Below, piece by piece: positions 8,408-25,113 of a stretch of 28,389 nucleotides of DNA (within the stretch, counting starts at the first letter, position 1; each line of letters opens with the position of its first letter). The position numbers and the translations under genes are program-made. The stretch is from NCBI GenBank assembly GCA_002345145.1, contig DDVC01000047.1:2903-31291 (forward strand). Direction: 5' to 3'. Under the pieces are notes generated by a model. The model had not been told where the DNA came from and did no database searches. It was given only the letters and a program-made list of their open reading frames with translations. This DNA comes from Bacteroidetes bacterium UBA2322 (lineage in GTDB: Bacteria; Bacteroidota; Bacteroidia; Chitinophagales; UBA2359).

Positions 8408-9043
8408 TTACAAACTGTTTATTTCGGTTTGTATATTTTGCCTTGCCTGTGTTTCGAGGGGCGCTCTAAAAGCATGGCTATAATACAAAAACGGTTTTTG
8501 TAGCAGTTGTTCCAGCACTTTGCGTCTGCCGGGTTTATATAGCATATCGGGAATTAATCGGTATTCGTTTCTAATTGCTAAGGCATATTGTTGGTAAACA
8601 GCAGGCGGTTGGCCTAAAATGGCTAAATCGGCATCTAAAAAGTAGTAAAAATCAACCAAAGCATCATTGGGGGCAAGGTGGTATTGGGTAGCTAATATGA
8701 GTTGTTGGGTAAGGTGAATGGTTTGGGGCAAAACATGGCAGTTTTGCATTATTTTTTGGGCAAATCGGGCGCTTTTTGCTTCGTTGTCTTTGCGTAGGGG
8801 GTTATATACAATATCGTGGTAAAAAACTGCCCATATTACCGCATCGGGTTGGTTCATTATTTCCATGTAGGGGGTTAAACTGCTAAACAGGTGGGCTAAG
8901 TGGGTGGTATTGTGATAGTATCGGGCAGGGGCGCTGTAGCGTTTTAGTAAATCAACAAACATAGCCTCTGTTTGTGGCTTTGTTTCATCTTTTTGCACTA
9001 CCTTTGACCACCATTTTTGCAGATATTGGTTTGTTTCTTGCAT
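8408..9043 (-). CDS. HD-superfamily metal-dependent hydrolase
   Basis: The sequence resembles the predicted metal-dependent HD phosphohydrolase group (COG4339 type), whose substrate is generally not known. The frame opens at 9082, but the ATG at 9043 gives MQETNQYLQKWWSKVVQ, a start typical of the family, and 211 residues. Family markers are RYYHNTTHLAHL (41-52), the HD pair H76-D77 in VFYHDIVYNPLRKDNEAKSA, and FLDADLAILGQP (135-146). There is a C-terminal segment with YKPGRRKVLEQLLQKPFLYY. Conserved His/Asp residues support metal binding and hydrolysis; a nucleotide or phosphate ester substrate is only a guess. No signal peptide is seen, so it is probably cytoplasmic. Its start lies 75 bp from the divergent kmo start, so the two genes may share a control region. 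Confidence 0.85.
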   Translation of the reverse strand: MQETNQYLQKWWSKVVQKDETKPQTEAMFVDLLKRYSAPARYYHNTTHLAHLFSSLTPYMEIMNQPDAVIWAVFYHDIVYNPLRKDNEAKSARFAQKIMQNCHVLPQTIHLTQQLILATQYHLAPNDALVDFYYFLDADLAILGQPPAVYQQYALAIRNEYRLIPDMLYKPGRRKVLEQLLQKPFLYYSHAFRAPLETQARQNIQTEINSL

Positions 9044-9118
9044 AAGTACAACTGCTTTAATGCACAATGGGTGAGGCAACAAGGTAAAACCATTTTTTGA
9101 CTTTTATTCTACCTTTTT

Positions 9119-10489
9119 ATGCAAAAAGTAGCAATTACCGGCGCAGGTTTGGTGGGTTCATTGCTGGCTATGTTTCTTGCCAAGCGCGGGTTAGCGGTAA
9201 ACATTTTTGAACGCCGCCCCGATATGCGCAAGCAAACCGTTGATGGGGGCAGGTCTATTAACTTAGCCCTTAGCGATAGGGGCTGGAAAGCGCTTGAAGA
9301 AGTGGGGGTAGCAGATGCTATAAGGCAAATAGCTATTCCTATGTATGGAAGAATGGTGCATAATATAGATGGCACGCTTTCTTTTCAGCCCTACGGCAAA
9401 GAAGGACAGGCTATTTATTCGGTTTCGAGGGCTGAACTAAACCGCACCCTAATGAACTGTGCCGATACTTTTGACCATGTAAATATGTACTTTAACCAAC
9501 GCTGCACCCGCATTGATTTAGATAACACTACCCTTTACCTGCAAGACATAACCACCGGCGAAAATTCTAAAGCAGAAGCCGACCTTATTTTTGGAGCAGA
9601 CGGCGCTTTTTCGGCAGTGCGCAGTAGTATGCAGTTTACCGACCGTTTTGACTATGCACAAGACTATATTGAACACGGCTACAAAGAACTCACCATTCCG
9701 CCCGCACCCAATGGCGCTTGGCTCTTAGAAAAAAACGCCCTCCATATTTGGCCCCGAAAAAACTTTATGCTCATTGCCCTGCCTAATTTAGACGGCAGTT
9801 TTACCTGTACCCTGTTTTTAGAGTACGAAGGCAACCCGGCTTTTGAACACCTGCAAACGCCCGATGCGGTAAATGCTTTTTTTGACCGCTATTTTCCCGA
9901 TGCCAAAGCCCTTATGCCAACCCTTATAGAAGACTTTTTTCATAACCCCACCCCTTCTTTAGTGCTTATTCGGTGCAACCCCTGGGTGTATAAAAACAAA
10001 GTTGCCCTTATAGGCGATGCCGCCCACGCTATTGTGCCTTTTTACGGACAGGGTATGAACTGCGGGTTTGAGGATTGCAGCGTACTGAACCAAATTTTAG
10101 ACCATAATACCCAAAATGGCGCTATAAACTGGGAAAACGCCCTGCAAACCTACCAAAAAAGCCGTATCCCCGATGCCAATGCCATTGCAGAGCTGGCGCT
10201 CAGAAATTTTATAGAAATGCGCGATTTGGTTGCCGACCCCCATTTTTTGTTCCGAAAAGAAATAGAAAAACGCTTTTACGAACGCTACCCCAACCAATAC
10301 ATTCCGCTGTATTCTATGGTTACTTTTAGCAGCCATATACGCTACTCCGATGCCCTGCGCATAGGTAAACTGCAAGACCAACTGTTTGAAAAAATAATGG
10401 CTATTCCGCAGGTGGAAGAAAAATGGGATAAAGGCGAACTGAACGATGAGTTAGATTTGTACTTGCAAAATTACCTTGCCCAAATGTAG
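9119..10489 (+). CDS. kmo: Kynurenine 3-monooxygenase
   Basis: KMO is a flavoprotein hydroxylase that turns L-kynurenine into 3-hydroxykynurenine with NADPH and O2. It leads toward quinolinate and NAD in organisms with the kynurenine route. The 456-residue product has the FAD Rossmann motif at the N-terminus (ITGAGLVGSLLAMFLAKRG, residues 6-24) followed by an acidic/basic ERRPDMR end. The family-typical GGRSINLALSDRGWKALEEV comes next. The DG motif is GADGAFSAVR (159-168), and the GD motif is GDAAHAIVPFYGQGMNCGFE (299-318). It lacks an obvious C-terminal membrane helix of the mitochondrial enzymes. Kynureninase, 3-hydroxyanthranilate dioxygenase and tryptophan dioxygenase are not in this window. 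The start has no Shine-Dalgarno, as expected for the group. Confidence 0.96.
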   Translation: MQKVAITGAGLVGSLLAMFLAKRGLAVNIFERRPDMRKQTVDGGRSINLALSDRGWKALEEVGVADAIRQIAIPMYGRMVHNIDGTLSFQPYGKEGQAIYSVSRAELNRTLMNCADTFDHVNMYFNQRCTRIDLDNTTLYLQDITTGENSKAEADLIFGADGAFSAVRSSMQFTDRFDYAQDYIEHGYKELTIPPAPNGAWLLEKNALHIWPRKNFMLIALPNLDGSFTCTLFLEYEGNPAFEHLQTPDAVNAFFDRYFPDAKALMPTLIEDFFHNPTPSLVLIRCNPWVYKNKVALIGDAAHAIVPFYGQGMNCGFEDCSVLNQILDHNTQNGAINWENALQTYQKSRIPDANAIAELALRNFIEMRDLVADPHFLFRKEIEKRFYERYPNQYIPLYSMVTFSSHIRYSDALRIGKLQDQLFEKIMAIPQVEEKWDKGELNDELDLYLQNYLAQM

Positions 10490-10578
10490 GGGTAAACTCA
10501 CCGCTTTACTCCTACCCTAACCCAATTGCCCGTATTGACAAAGCCGTCAAGTTATACCTGTAAACAGTCGCGTGGCAT

Positions 10579-10586
10579 TAAATTTG
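10579..10586 (+). promoter_or_regulatory. Candidate -7 box upstream of the response regulator
   Basis: TAAATTTG fits TAnnTTTG exactly. It would start transcription near 10593 and give a 130-nt leader to the response regulator. No good -33 TTG is found at the expected distance, so this rests on one box. A TTGAC/GTCAA inverted pair (10535-10539 and 10546-10550) lies 29 bp upstream of the box. Confidence 0.35.
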
Positions 10587-10722
10587 CACACTGCTACGCA
10601 AGGTAAATGGTATAATTGCCCAATGTAAAATTGTTTTTGCACATTTGCATAGTTGTATCCTTGCTTCCCATTTTTATAACCCGCTTATGTGGCTTTAAAC
10701 CACACCTAAAACGTATTATTGC

Positions 10723-11148
10723 ATGTTTGATATTCTGCTTGTAGAAGATAGCCCCGGCGATATAAGACTTACCCAAGAAGCGCTCAAAGAGGTAAATGTA
10801 AACCACATACTACACGTAGTAACCGATGGTGAAGAGGCATTAAAATACCTTTTCAGAGAAGAGCCCTATACCCATGCCTCACTGCCCGATATTATTATGC
10901 TGGATTTAAACCTGCCTAAAATAAACGGAAAAGAGGTGCTTGCCCGCATAAAAGAGTTTCCCGAACTTAAACGCATACCGGTTATAGTACTCAGCACCTC
11001 AAACGCCGAAACCGATATTATGAAAATGTATGACCTACATGCCAACTGCTACATCACCAAACCGGTTGATTTTGCCAGTTATATTGAAGTCATTGCCTCT
11101 ATAGAAAAATTTTGGCTCAATATTGTAAGACTTCCTACTCGTTTGTAA
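10723..11148 (+). CDS. Single-domain response regulator (CheY/Rcp1-like receiver)
   Basis: This is a stand-alone receiver domain of 141 residues with no output domain, the size class of Rcp1-type regulators. The acidic pocket is E8-D9 in ILLVEDSPGDIRL. The phospho-acceptor is D61 in MLDLNLPKINGKEVL. The switch residue is S91 in PVIVLSTSNAETD. The conserved lysine is K113 in CYITKPVDF. These are all the residues a functional receiver needs. Such proteins act as shuttles or partners for histidine kinases through protein contact rather than by binding DNA. No kinase is encoded nearby, so its input and partner are unknown. It seems to be a single-gene unit between kmo and the adhesin leader region. 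Confidence 0.93.
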   Translation: MFDILLVEDSPGDIRLTQEALKEVNVNHILHVVTDGEEALKYLFREEPYTHASLPDIIMLDLNLPKINGKEVLARIKEFPELKRIPVIVLSTSNAETDIMKMYDLHANCYITKPVDFASYIEVIASIEKFWLNIVRLPTRL

Positions 11149-11336
11149 TGAATGCCTTATGTATAGGTGGTTTGAGCAAACACTTTAAGGCAATTGAGTG
11201 TAACCATTGACACTTGCTTTTATCCTAAGGAACGGATTTTAAAAAAAGCAACCATCGTTTTACCGCCAAGATTCGCAAAATTCTGTACAAGCAGTAAACC
11301 TTGGGCGTTCTACTATTGGTGTAAAATTACAACAAG

Positions 11337-11362
11337 TTGCACCAACATATACACTATCTTTG
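11337..11362 (+). promoter_or_regulatory. Candidate promoter upstream of the terminator hairpin
   Basis: TATCTTTG at 11355-11362 matches TAnnTTTG exactly. TTG at 11337-11339 lies 15 bp upstream, shorter than the ideal spacing. The predicted start near 11369 is only about 30 nt before the terminator stem, so the product would be a short RNA unless transcription reads through. Confidence 0.35.
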
Positions 11363-11368
11363 GATAAA

Positions 11369-11442
11369 ACATGCGGCATATACACCCGTTAAGGTTTTAG
11401 GTGGTTGGGGCTCTGCTAAACAGAGCCCCAACCACCTTTTTT
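11369..11442 (+). ncRNA. Candidate small RNA or attenuator leader
   Basis: The span runs from the start point expected from the TATCTTTG box to the end of the T-run after a perfect 17-bp stem. It has no start codon followed by a meaningful frame. It could be a free-standing small RNA, or the aborted form of the leader of the 3034-residue surface protein gene that begins 150 bp downstream. It is inferred from two sequence signals only. Confidence 0.25.
11399..11442 (+). terminator. Perfect intrinsic terminator
   Basis: The left arm AGGTGGTTGGGGCTCTG (11399-11415) and right arm CAGAGCCCCAACCACCT (11421-11437) pair over 17 bp without a mismatch around the loop CTAAA. A run of six T follows (11437-11442). 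There is no matching A-run on the left, so it works for the plus strand. It lies 250 bp beyond the response regulator stop and 150 bp before the giant gene. Confidence 0.88.
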
Positions 11443-11591
11443 AATACCACTGACAAAAAATGAAAAAAAATTGCCCCAAACTGAAAAAGTTCATGAAAAA
11501 ACCCTATCTTAGCTTACGCTTAGTAAAAACCAACCATTTATAGTCAAAAAATCAACTAAAAACAAAATGCAAACACCTAAACTATCCAATT

Positions 11592-20696
<9,105 letters not shown>

Positions 20697-20717
20697 ATAT
20701 TTGAACTGATTTGTTGT

Positions 20718-20759
20718 AAAAACTCCCATACACAGCTATGGCGTATGGGAGTTTTTTTT
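20718..20759 (+). terminator. Intrinsic terminator after the giant surface protein gene
   Basis: AAAAACTCCCATAC (20718-20731) pairs perfectly over 14 bp with GTATGGGAGTTTTT (20743-20756) around an 11-nt loop, followed by further T. It begins 22 bp after the stop codon. Confidence 0.9.
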
Positions 20760-20931
20760 GTACGTATCGGGTCGCTTTGTTGCGCAAGTAAAAGCAAAAC
20801 AAATGTACTGTTTTAAATCGGTTATAGACTATTTATCGGATACTCCTTGTTGGAGCAGGTTTTTATGTGCCATTTGTCAAATAATTGTATTTATTTCCTG
20901 TTTTCTTTACCTTTTTGTTGGCATAAAGCCC

Positions 20932-20939
20932 TAACTTTG
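20932..20939 (+). promoter_or_regulatory. Candidate -7 box for mreBCD
   Basis: TAACTTTG fits TAnnTTTG exactly. A T-rich TTTTTGTTG at 20912-20920 lies upstream but closer than the usual spacing. The start point near 20946 would give an 85-nt leader to mreB. Confidence 0.45.
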
Positions 20940-21030
20940 CAGGCGTTTTAGCCTTTTGTTTTACTGAGTAACATCACTTTGTTCTATCCTCATTACATTA
21001 CCTCCGACTTAAACGGTATTTCCTCTATAT

Positions 21031-22062
21031 ATGGGACTTTTTAGTTTTTTTGACCTCACACACGATATTGCCATTGACTTAGGCACAGCCAATACGCTCA
21101 TTGCCTATAAAGACCGCGTAGTAGTAGATGAACCATCTATTGTTGCACGAGATAAAACTACCTCCAAAGTAATAGCTGTGGGAAAACGTGCCATGCAAAT
21201 GCACGAAAAAACCCACGATAATATAAAAACCATCAGACCGCTCAAGGATGGAGTTATTGCCAATTTTGAGGCTGCCGAAGCCATGATACGAGAAATGATT
21301 AAAATGCTTTATCCTAATAAGCGCTGGTTTACCCCGCAGTATCGTATGGTTATATGTATCCCATCGGGCATTACGGAGGTAGAGAAAAAAGCGGTTTTTA
21401 ACTCTGCCGAAGCAGCAGGCGCAAAAGAGCGCTACCTCATACATGAACCTATGGCGGCAGCATTGGGCATAGGCATAGATGTAAGCGAGCCGGTGGGTAA
21501 TATGGTAATAGATATTGGAGGCGGCACTACCGAAATAGCCGTTATAGCCCTTATGGGTATAGTTTGCGACCAATCTATAAGGGTTGCCGGCGATGAGTTT
21601 ACCAATGATATTGTGGACTATATGCGCCGCGAACATAATATCCTGATTGGTGAACGAACGGCTGAAAATATCAAAATAAATGTGGGCGCTGCTCTTACCG
21701 ATTTAGATACGCCACCCGATGATTATCCGGTAAATGGTCGTGACCTCATAACCGGCATACCGAAACAAGTAACGGTTAATTATGCCGAAATTGCAGGCTG
21801 TTTAGATAAATCAATTGCCAAAATTGAAGAGGCTGTGATGAAAACCTTAGAAATTACCCCGCCTGAACTTGCCGCAGATATCTATAAAACCGGCATCTAC
21901 CTTACCGGAGGCGGAGCGCTCCTGAGAGGTTTGGATAAACGCATATCTAAAAAAACAAACCTTACGGTGCACGTTGCCGAAGACCCCTTGCGGGCAGTAG
22001 TGCGTGGCACAGCGCTGGCATTAAAAAATATATCTAAATACCCATTCCTGATGAGCAAATAA
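21031..22062 (+). CDS. mreB: Rod shape-determining protein MreB
   Basis: MreB is the bacterial actin homologue that directs sidewall peptidoglycan synthesis. The 343 residues fit the family. Phosphate-1 loop: HDIAIDLGTANTLIAYKD (11-28). Phosphate-2: MVIDIGGGTTEIAVI (about 157-171). Adenosine-binding segment: YLTGGGALLRGLDKRI near residue 290. The N-terminus MGLFSFFDLT is short and hydrophobic, consistent with membrane contact by the family. It is first in a three-gene set with mreC 53 bp downstream and mreD further on, transcribed together by orientation and spacing. The presence of the set suggests a rod-shaped or elongating cell. Confidence 0.98.
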   Translation: MGLFSFFDLTHDIAIDLGTANTLIAYKDRVVVDEPSIVARDKTTSKVIAVGKRAMQMHEKTHDNIKTIRPLKDGVIANFEAAEAMIREMIKMLYPNKRWFTPQYRMVICIPSGITEVEKKAVFNSAEAAGAKERYLIHEPMAAALGIGIDVSEPVGNMVIDIGGGTTEIAVIALMGIVCDQSIRVAGDEFTNDIVDYMRREHNILIGERTAENIKINVGAALTDLDTPPDDYPVNGRDLITGIPKQVTVNYAEIAGCLDKSIAKIEEAVMKTLEITPPELAADIYKTGIYLTGGGALLRGLDKRISKKTNLTVHVAEDPLRAVVRGTALALKNISKYPFLMSK

Positions 22063-22115
22063 GAACCGGTTTCTTTTTTGCCAACTGTGTAATACCCTAA
22101 CTGTTCGCACATAAT

Positions 22116-22979
22116 ATGCGAAACTTGCTTTACTTTTTGCTCCGCTACAATGCTACCATAACCTTTGTTTTGCTGCAATTGGTTTGCTGGGCACTTATTA
22201 TAAGATATAATAATTTTCAGCGTGCCGCTGTGATCAGCTCGGCTAATATGGTTTCGGGTACGCTGTTGGATAAAACAGTAAAAGCAAAAAATTTTTTACA
22301 ATTGCGGCAAATTAATGATAGCCTCATTAACGAAAATGCCCGATTGTATGCCCAACTAAAATCGGTACAAGAGCAGATGTTGCTTCAAGAAATTGGCGCT
22401 AATTGCCAGCCAAACGAAGTGCGTATTTTACCCACCGATTCAGTTACCGGAAAATTGAGCTTTAATTGTATTCCGGCTATGGTTATTAATAGTTCAACCA
22501 ACAGAGCCAATAACATTATTACCATTAACAAAGGTGAACTGAATGGTATTAAACCCGAAATGGGTGTGGTAAGCAGCGCCGGTTTAGTGGGTGTGGTGGA
22601 TAGAACCAGCGACAATTTTGCTATTATTGTACCTATAATTAACAAGGGACTTAGAGTAAGCGCCAAGGTTAAACGCACTAATTTTAAGGGCTCACTGCAA
22701 TGGGACGATTTAAACCCGCTTAAAGCTACCCTGCACGAAGTGCCAAAACATGCCAGCGTACAGGTAGGTGATACGGTGCTTACAACAGGTTATTCCGATT
22801 TTTTTCCGCCCGATACTTTTATTGGCGTAATAGACAAGTGGACACTATCGGAAGGCAGCAATTTTTACACCTGCTATGTTAAATTGGCTACCAACTTTAC
22901 CAATCTGAAATATGTTTACGTAATAGACTACCTTAGCCAAGGCGAGCAAAAACAATTAGAATCCAAATCAAGAAAATAA
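22116..22979 (+). CDS. mreC: Rod shape-determining protein MreC
   Basis: MreC is a periplasmic scaffold of the elongasome, anchored in the inner membrane. The 287-residue product starts MRNLLYFLLRYNATITFVLL and has one membrane helix at about residues 12-31. A helical stretch likely to be a coiled coil follows (KNFLQLRQINDSLINENARL, about 58-90). The double beta-barrel part includes NRANNIITINKGELNGIKPE and MGVVSSAGLVGVVDRTSDNF. It also has VQVGDTVLTTGYSDFFPPD, the best family marker. A basic, Gln-rich tail ends the protein. It sits between mreB and mreD as in most bacteria with this set. Confidence 0.95.
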   Translation: MRNLLYFLLRYNATITFVLLQLVCWALIIRYNNFQRAAVISSANMVSGTLLDKTVKAKNFLQLRQINDSLINENARLYAQLKSVQEQMLLQEIGANCQPNEVRILPTDSVTGKLSFNCIPAMVINSSTNRANNIITINKGELNGIKPEMGVVSSAGLVGVVDRTSDNFAIIVPIINKGLRVSAKVKRTNFKGSLQWDDLNPLKATLHEVPKHASVQVGDTVLTTGYSDFFPPDTFIGVIDKWTLSEGSNFYTCYVKLATNFTNLKYVYVIDYLSQGEQKQLESKSRK

Positions 22980-23076
22980 ACAAAACAAGGTAAAATGCAC
23001 AGTTTTTACCCAAGCAAATACAATGCTAAACCGCGCCGCCGCCATCAATAGCCCTTTTACCACTTGACACTTTAAA

Positions 23077-23583
23077 ATGAAAGAAAATTTATATACCAGT
23101 GTTTTCAGGTTAGTGATGCTGTTGCTCTTTCAAGTTTTTTTATTAAACTTCATTAAATTATATGGGGTGGTAACACCGTATATTTACCCGCTTGGCATAC
23201 TGCTGCTGCCGTTTGAAACACCGCGCTGGCTTTTGATGGTTTTAGCGTTTTTTGCCGGTCTTACCATAGATATGTTTACCGATACGCCGGGGTTTCATGC
23301 CTCTGCTATGGTAATAATGGCTTTTGCAAGGCAATATGTTGTTTCGGTAAACCGCCCCGTAGGCGATTACGAACCCTCCCACAAACCTACCATCGGGAGT
23401 TTAGGTTTTTATTGGTTTATATTTTATGCCGGTATTTTGGTTGCATTGCACCATTTTTGCTTTTATTTTATTGAAGTATATAGTTTTCATTATATCCCTA
23501 TAACCCTTCTTAAAGTTGGCGCCGGCTCTTTGGCTTCCTTGATGCTCATGCTGCTGCATGAGTTTTTGTTTTACAAAAGATGA
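23077..23583 (+). CDS. mreD: Rod shape-determining protein MreD
   Basis: MreD is a small integral membrane partner of MreB and MreC. The 168-residue product is hydrophobic with about five membrane segments (LVMLLLFQVFLLNFIKLYGV; TPYIYPLGILLLPF; LLMVLAFFAGLTIDMFTDTP; FYWFIFYAGILVALHHFCFY; ITLLKVGAGSLASLMLMLLH). The IDMF.DTPG.HA motif is typical of MreD. It follows mreC after 97 bp, a looser spacing than is common. No mrdA (PBP2) or rodA follows; the next gene is an acyl-CoA dehydrogenase 290 bp on. Confidence 0.88.
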   Translation: MKENLYTSVFRLVMLLLFQVFLLNFIKLYGVVTPYIYPLGILLLPFETPRWLLMVLAFFAGLTIDMFTDTPGFHASAMVIMAFARQYVVSVNRPVGDYEPSHKPTIGSLGFYWFIFYAGILVALHHFCFYFIEVYSFHYIPITLLKVGAGSLASLMLMLLHEFLFYKR

Positions 23584-23590
23584 AACTTTA

Positions 23591-23620
23591 TTGCTTCACC
23601 CTATTAGTGTTTTACATTTG
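23591..23620 (+). promoter_or_regulatory. Candidate promoter downstream of mreD
   Basis: TTG at 23591-23593 and TACATTTG at 23613-23620 are separated by 19 bp, the expected Bacteroidota arrangement. The start near 23627 would give a leader of about 250 nt to the acyl-CoA dehydrogenase, so a second promoter nearer the gene is also listed. Confidence 0.45.
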
Positions 23621-23829
23621 GTGAAAGGTATTTGACAGATGGTATTGGGTACTAACAACCCCTCTCTCATCACTCAGTTGGGCATAAAATTAGCAAATAA
23701 GCCAACACGCTAAACTACTCTATTAGGCTTGGCGAAGTTTTGTTTCTCCACAAAAAACATCATGTTGGAGATTATTGAAGAATAACGTAAGTAGTGCAAG
23801 CAAAAACTAAAAAACTCCCCAATTGTTAC

Positions 23830-23837
23830 TAATTTTG
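23830..23837 (+). promoter_or_regulatory. Candidate -7 box close to the acyl-CoA dehydrogenase
   Basis: TAATTTTG fits TAnnTTTG exactly and would start transcription near 23844, 30 nt before the ATG. No matching -33 TTG is found at the right distance. Confidence 0.4.
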
Positions 23838-23873
23838 CCAACTAAATAAACCATCTTAAACACTTTAAATACA

Positions 23874-25040
23874 ATGGACCTATCTGCCGAACTGTTGAGC
23901 CCCCATTTTGGCTTTACCGAAGATCAACTCCTGATTGCCGCCTCTGTGCGCGACTTTGCAGAAAAACATATCCGTCCGCATGTGATGGACTGGGACGAAG
24001 CCCAACATTTTCCGCGCGAACTTTTTACCAAAATGGGAGAACTGGGTTTTATGGGCGTTTTAGTGCCGCATGAATACGGCGGTGCCGGATTGGGTTATAT
24101 TGAATATGTATCGGTTATTTCAGAAATAGCTCAGGTTTGCGGCTCCATCGGCTTATCGGTAGCAGCACATAACTCGCTTTGCACCGGACATATCTTGCAG
24201 TTTGGCAACCAAGATCAAAAACGCCAATGGCTGCCCAAATTGGCAAGCGGCGAATATATAGGCGCATGGGGACTTACCGAGCCCAACACCGGTTCTGATG
24301 CCGGAAACATGAAAACCGTGGCAGTAAAAGATGGCAACGACTGGATTATTAACGGCGCTAAATGCTGGATTACCCACGGTAAATCATCGGAAGTAATGGT
24401 AGTGATTGTGCGCACCGGAAACGTGGGTGACAGCCGCGGTATGACTGCCTTTATCATAGACAAATCATTGCCCGGCGTGTATGCAGGTAAAAAAGAAAAC
24501 AAACTTGGCATGAGAGCCTCCGAAACTACTGAGGTAATTTTTGATAACTGCCGCATACCCCATAGCGCCATGCTGGGCAACGAAGGAGAAGGCTTTATAC
24601 AAGCCATGAAAGTATTAGACGGCGGGCGTATTTCTATTGCCGCTTTAGCGTTGGGTATTGCCAAGGGCGCTTATGAAGCATCGGTAAAATATGCCAAAGA
24701 ACGACACCAGTTTGGGCAGCCCATTGCCGCATTTCAGGCTATTTCTTTTAAACTTGCCGATATGGCAACTAAAATAGAAGCCGCCGAATTGCTTACCCTA
24801 CAAGCTGCCGACCTCAAAAACCGCCACCTCAAAGTTACCAAACAAGCAGCTATGGCTAAATACTACGCTTCCGAAATTAGCGTACAAGTGGCTACCGACG
24901 CCGTACAAATTTTTGGCGGTTATGGTTATACAAAAGACTTTCCGGTAGAAAAATTTTACCGCGATTCAAAACTCTGCACCATTGGCGAAGGCACCTCCGA
25001 AATACAAAAATTGGTTATTTCAAGAGATTTATTGCGCTAA
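23874..25040 (+). CDS. Acyl-CoA dehydrogenase
   Basis: This is a flavoprotein that introduces a trans-2 double bond into an acyl-CoA, passing electrons to ETF. At 388 residues it is the length of short/branched-chain members. The N-terminal helical domain includes DFAEKHIRPHVMDWDEAQHF. The FAD/substrate segment is YIGAWGLTEPNTGSDAGNMK, with AKCWITHGKSSEVMVVIVRT next. The middle beta domain has KLGMRASETTEVIFDNCRIP. The C-terminal domain has ERHQFGQPIAAFQ and QIFGGYGYTKDFPVEKFYRD. The expected catalytic base is E372 in IGEGTSEIQKLVISRDLLR. Motifs are closest to butyryl/short-chain or 2-methyl-branched enzymes, but chain length cannot be decided from the sequence. No etfAB or enoyl-CoA hydratase adjoins it. 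Confidence 0.95.
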   Translation: MDLSAELLSPHFGFTEDQLLIAASVRDFAEKHIRPHVMDWDEAQHFPRELFTKMGELGFMGVLVPHEYGGAGLGYIEYVSVISEIAQVCGSIGLSVAAHNSLCTGHILQFGNQDQKRQWLPKLASGEYIGAWGLTEPNTGSDAGNMKTVAVKDGNDWIINGAKCWITHGKSSEVMVVIVRTGNVGDSRGMTAFIIDKSLPGVYAGKKENKLGMRASETTEVIFDNCRIPHSAMLGNEGEGFIQAMKVLDGGRISIAALALGIAKGAYEASVKYAKERHQFGQPIAAFQAISFKLADMATKIEAAELLTLQAADLKNRHLKVTKQAAMAKYYASEISVQVATDAVQIFGGYGYTKDFPVEKFYRDSKLCTIGEGTSEIQKLVISRDLLR

Positions 25041-25066
25041 AACATACAAGCTATTGCTTTTTTGCC

Positions 25067-25074
25067 TACATTTG
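25067..25074 (+). promoter_or_regulatory. Candidate -7 box for rpsU
   Basis: TACATTTG fits TAnnTTTG exactly. The start point near 25081 gives a leader of about 33 nt. The bases from 25081 to the ATG contain no purine-rich Shine-Dalgarno. A TTG at 25054-25056 is too near to be a -33 box. Confidence 0.5.
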
Positions 25075-25113
25075 CACTCCAATTTTAAAACCGTTTAAAA
25101 AACAAGTATTCCC

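Larger units (their letters stand above)
11149..11591. other. 443-bp leader region: promoter-like box, terminator hairpin, second weak box
   Basis: No coding frame is convincing here. The stretch holds an inverted pair TTGGTG/CACCAA (11316-11321 and 11340-11345) and a TATCTTTG -7-like box at 11355-11362. Next comes a perfect terminator hairpin at 11399-11437. A weaker TATCTTAG box at 11505-11512, one base off consensus, would start transcription about 73 nt before the giant gene. The first box and the terminator together delimit a possible RNA of about 75 nt. Confidence 0.5.
20697..21030. other. Intergenic region between the giant gene and mreB
   Basis: It holds a strong terminator (20718-20756), a short word shared with the 3404-3416 region (20863-20875), and a -7-like box for mreB (20932-20939). 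A CTCC/GGAG inverted pair sits at about 20843-20855. No coding frame seems real. Confidence 0.6.

Noticed and set aside
10594..10806. 70-codon minus-strand frame overlapping the start of the response regulator
   Set aside because: It overlaps a strongly supported receiver gene and its leader, with no recognisable family.
22995..23051. 18-codon frame between mreC and mreD (MHSFYPSKYNAKPRRRHQ)
   Set aside because: It is too short to judge and lacks a start signal; the 97-bp gap is more simply untranslated spacer.
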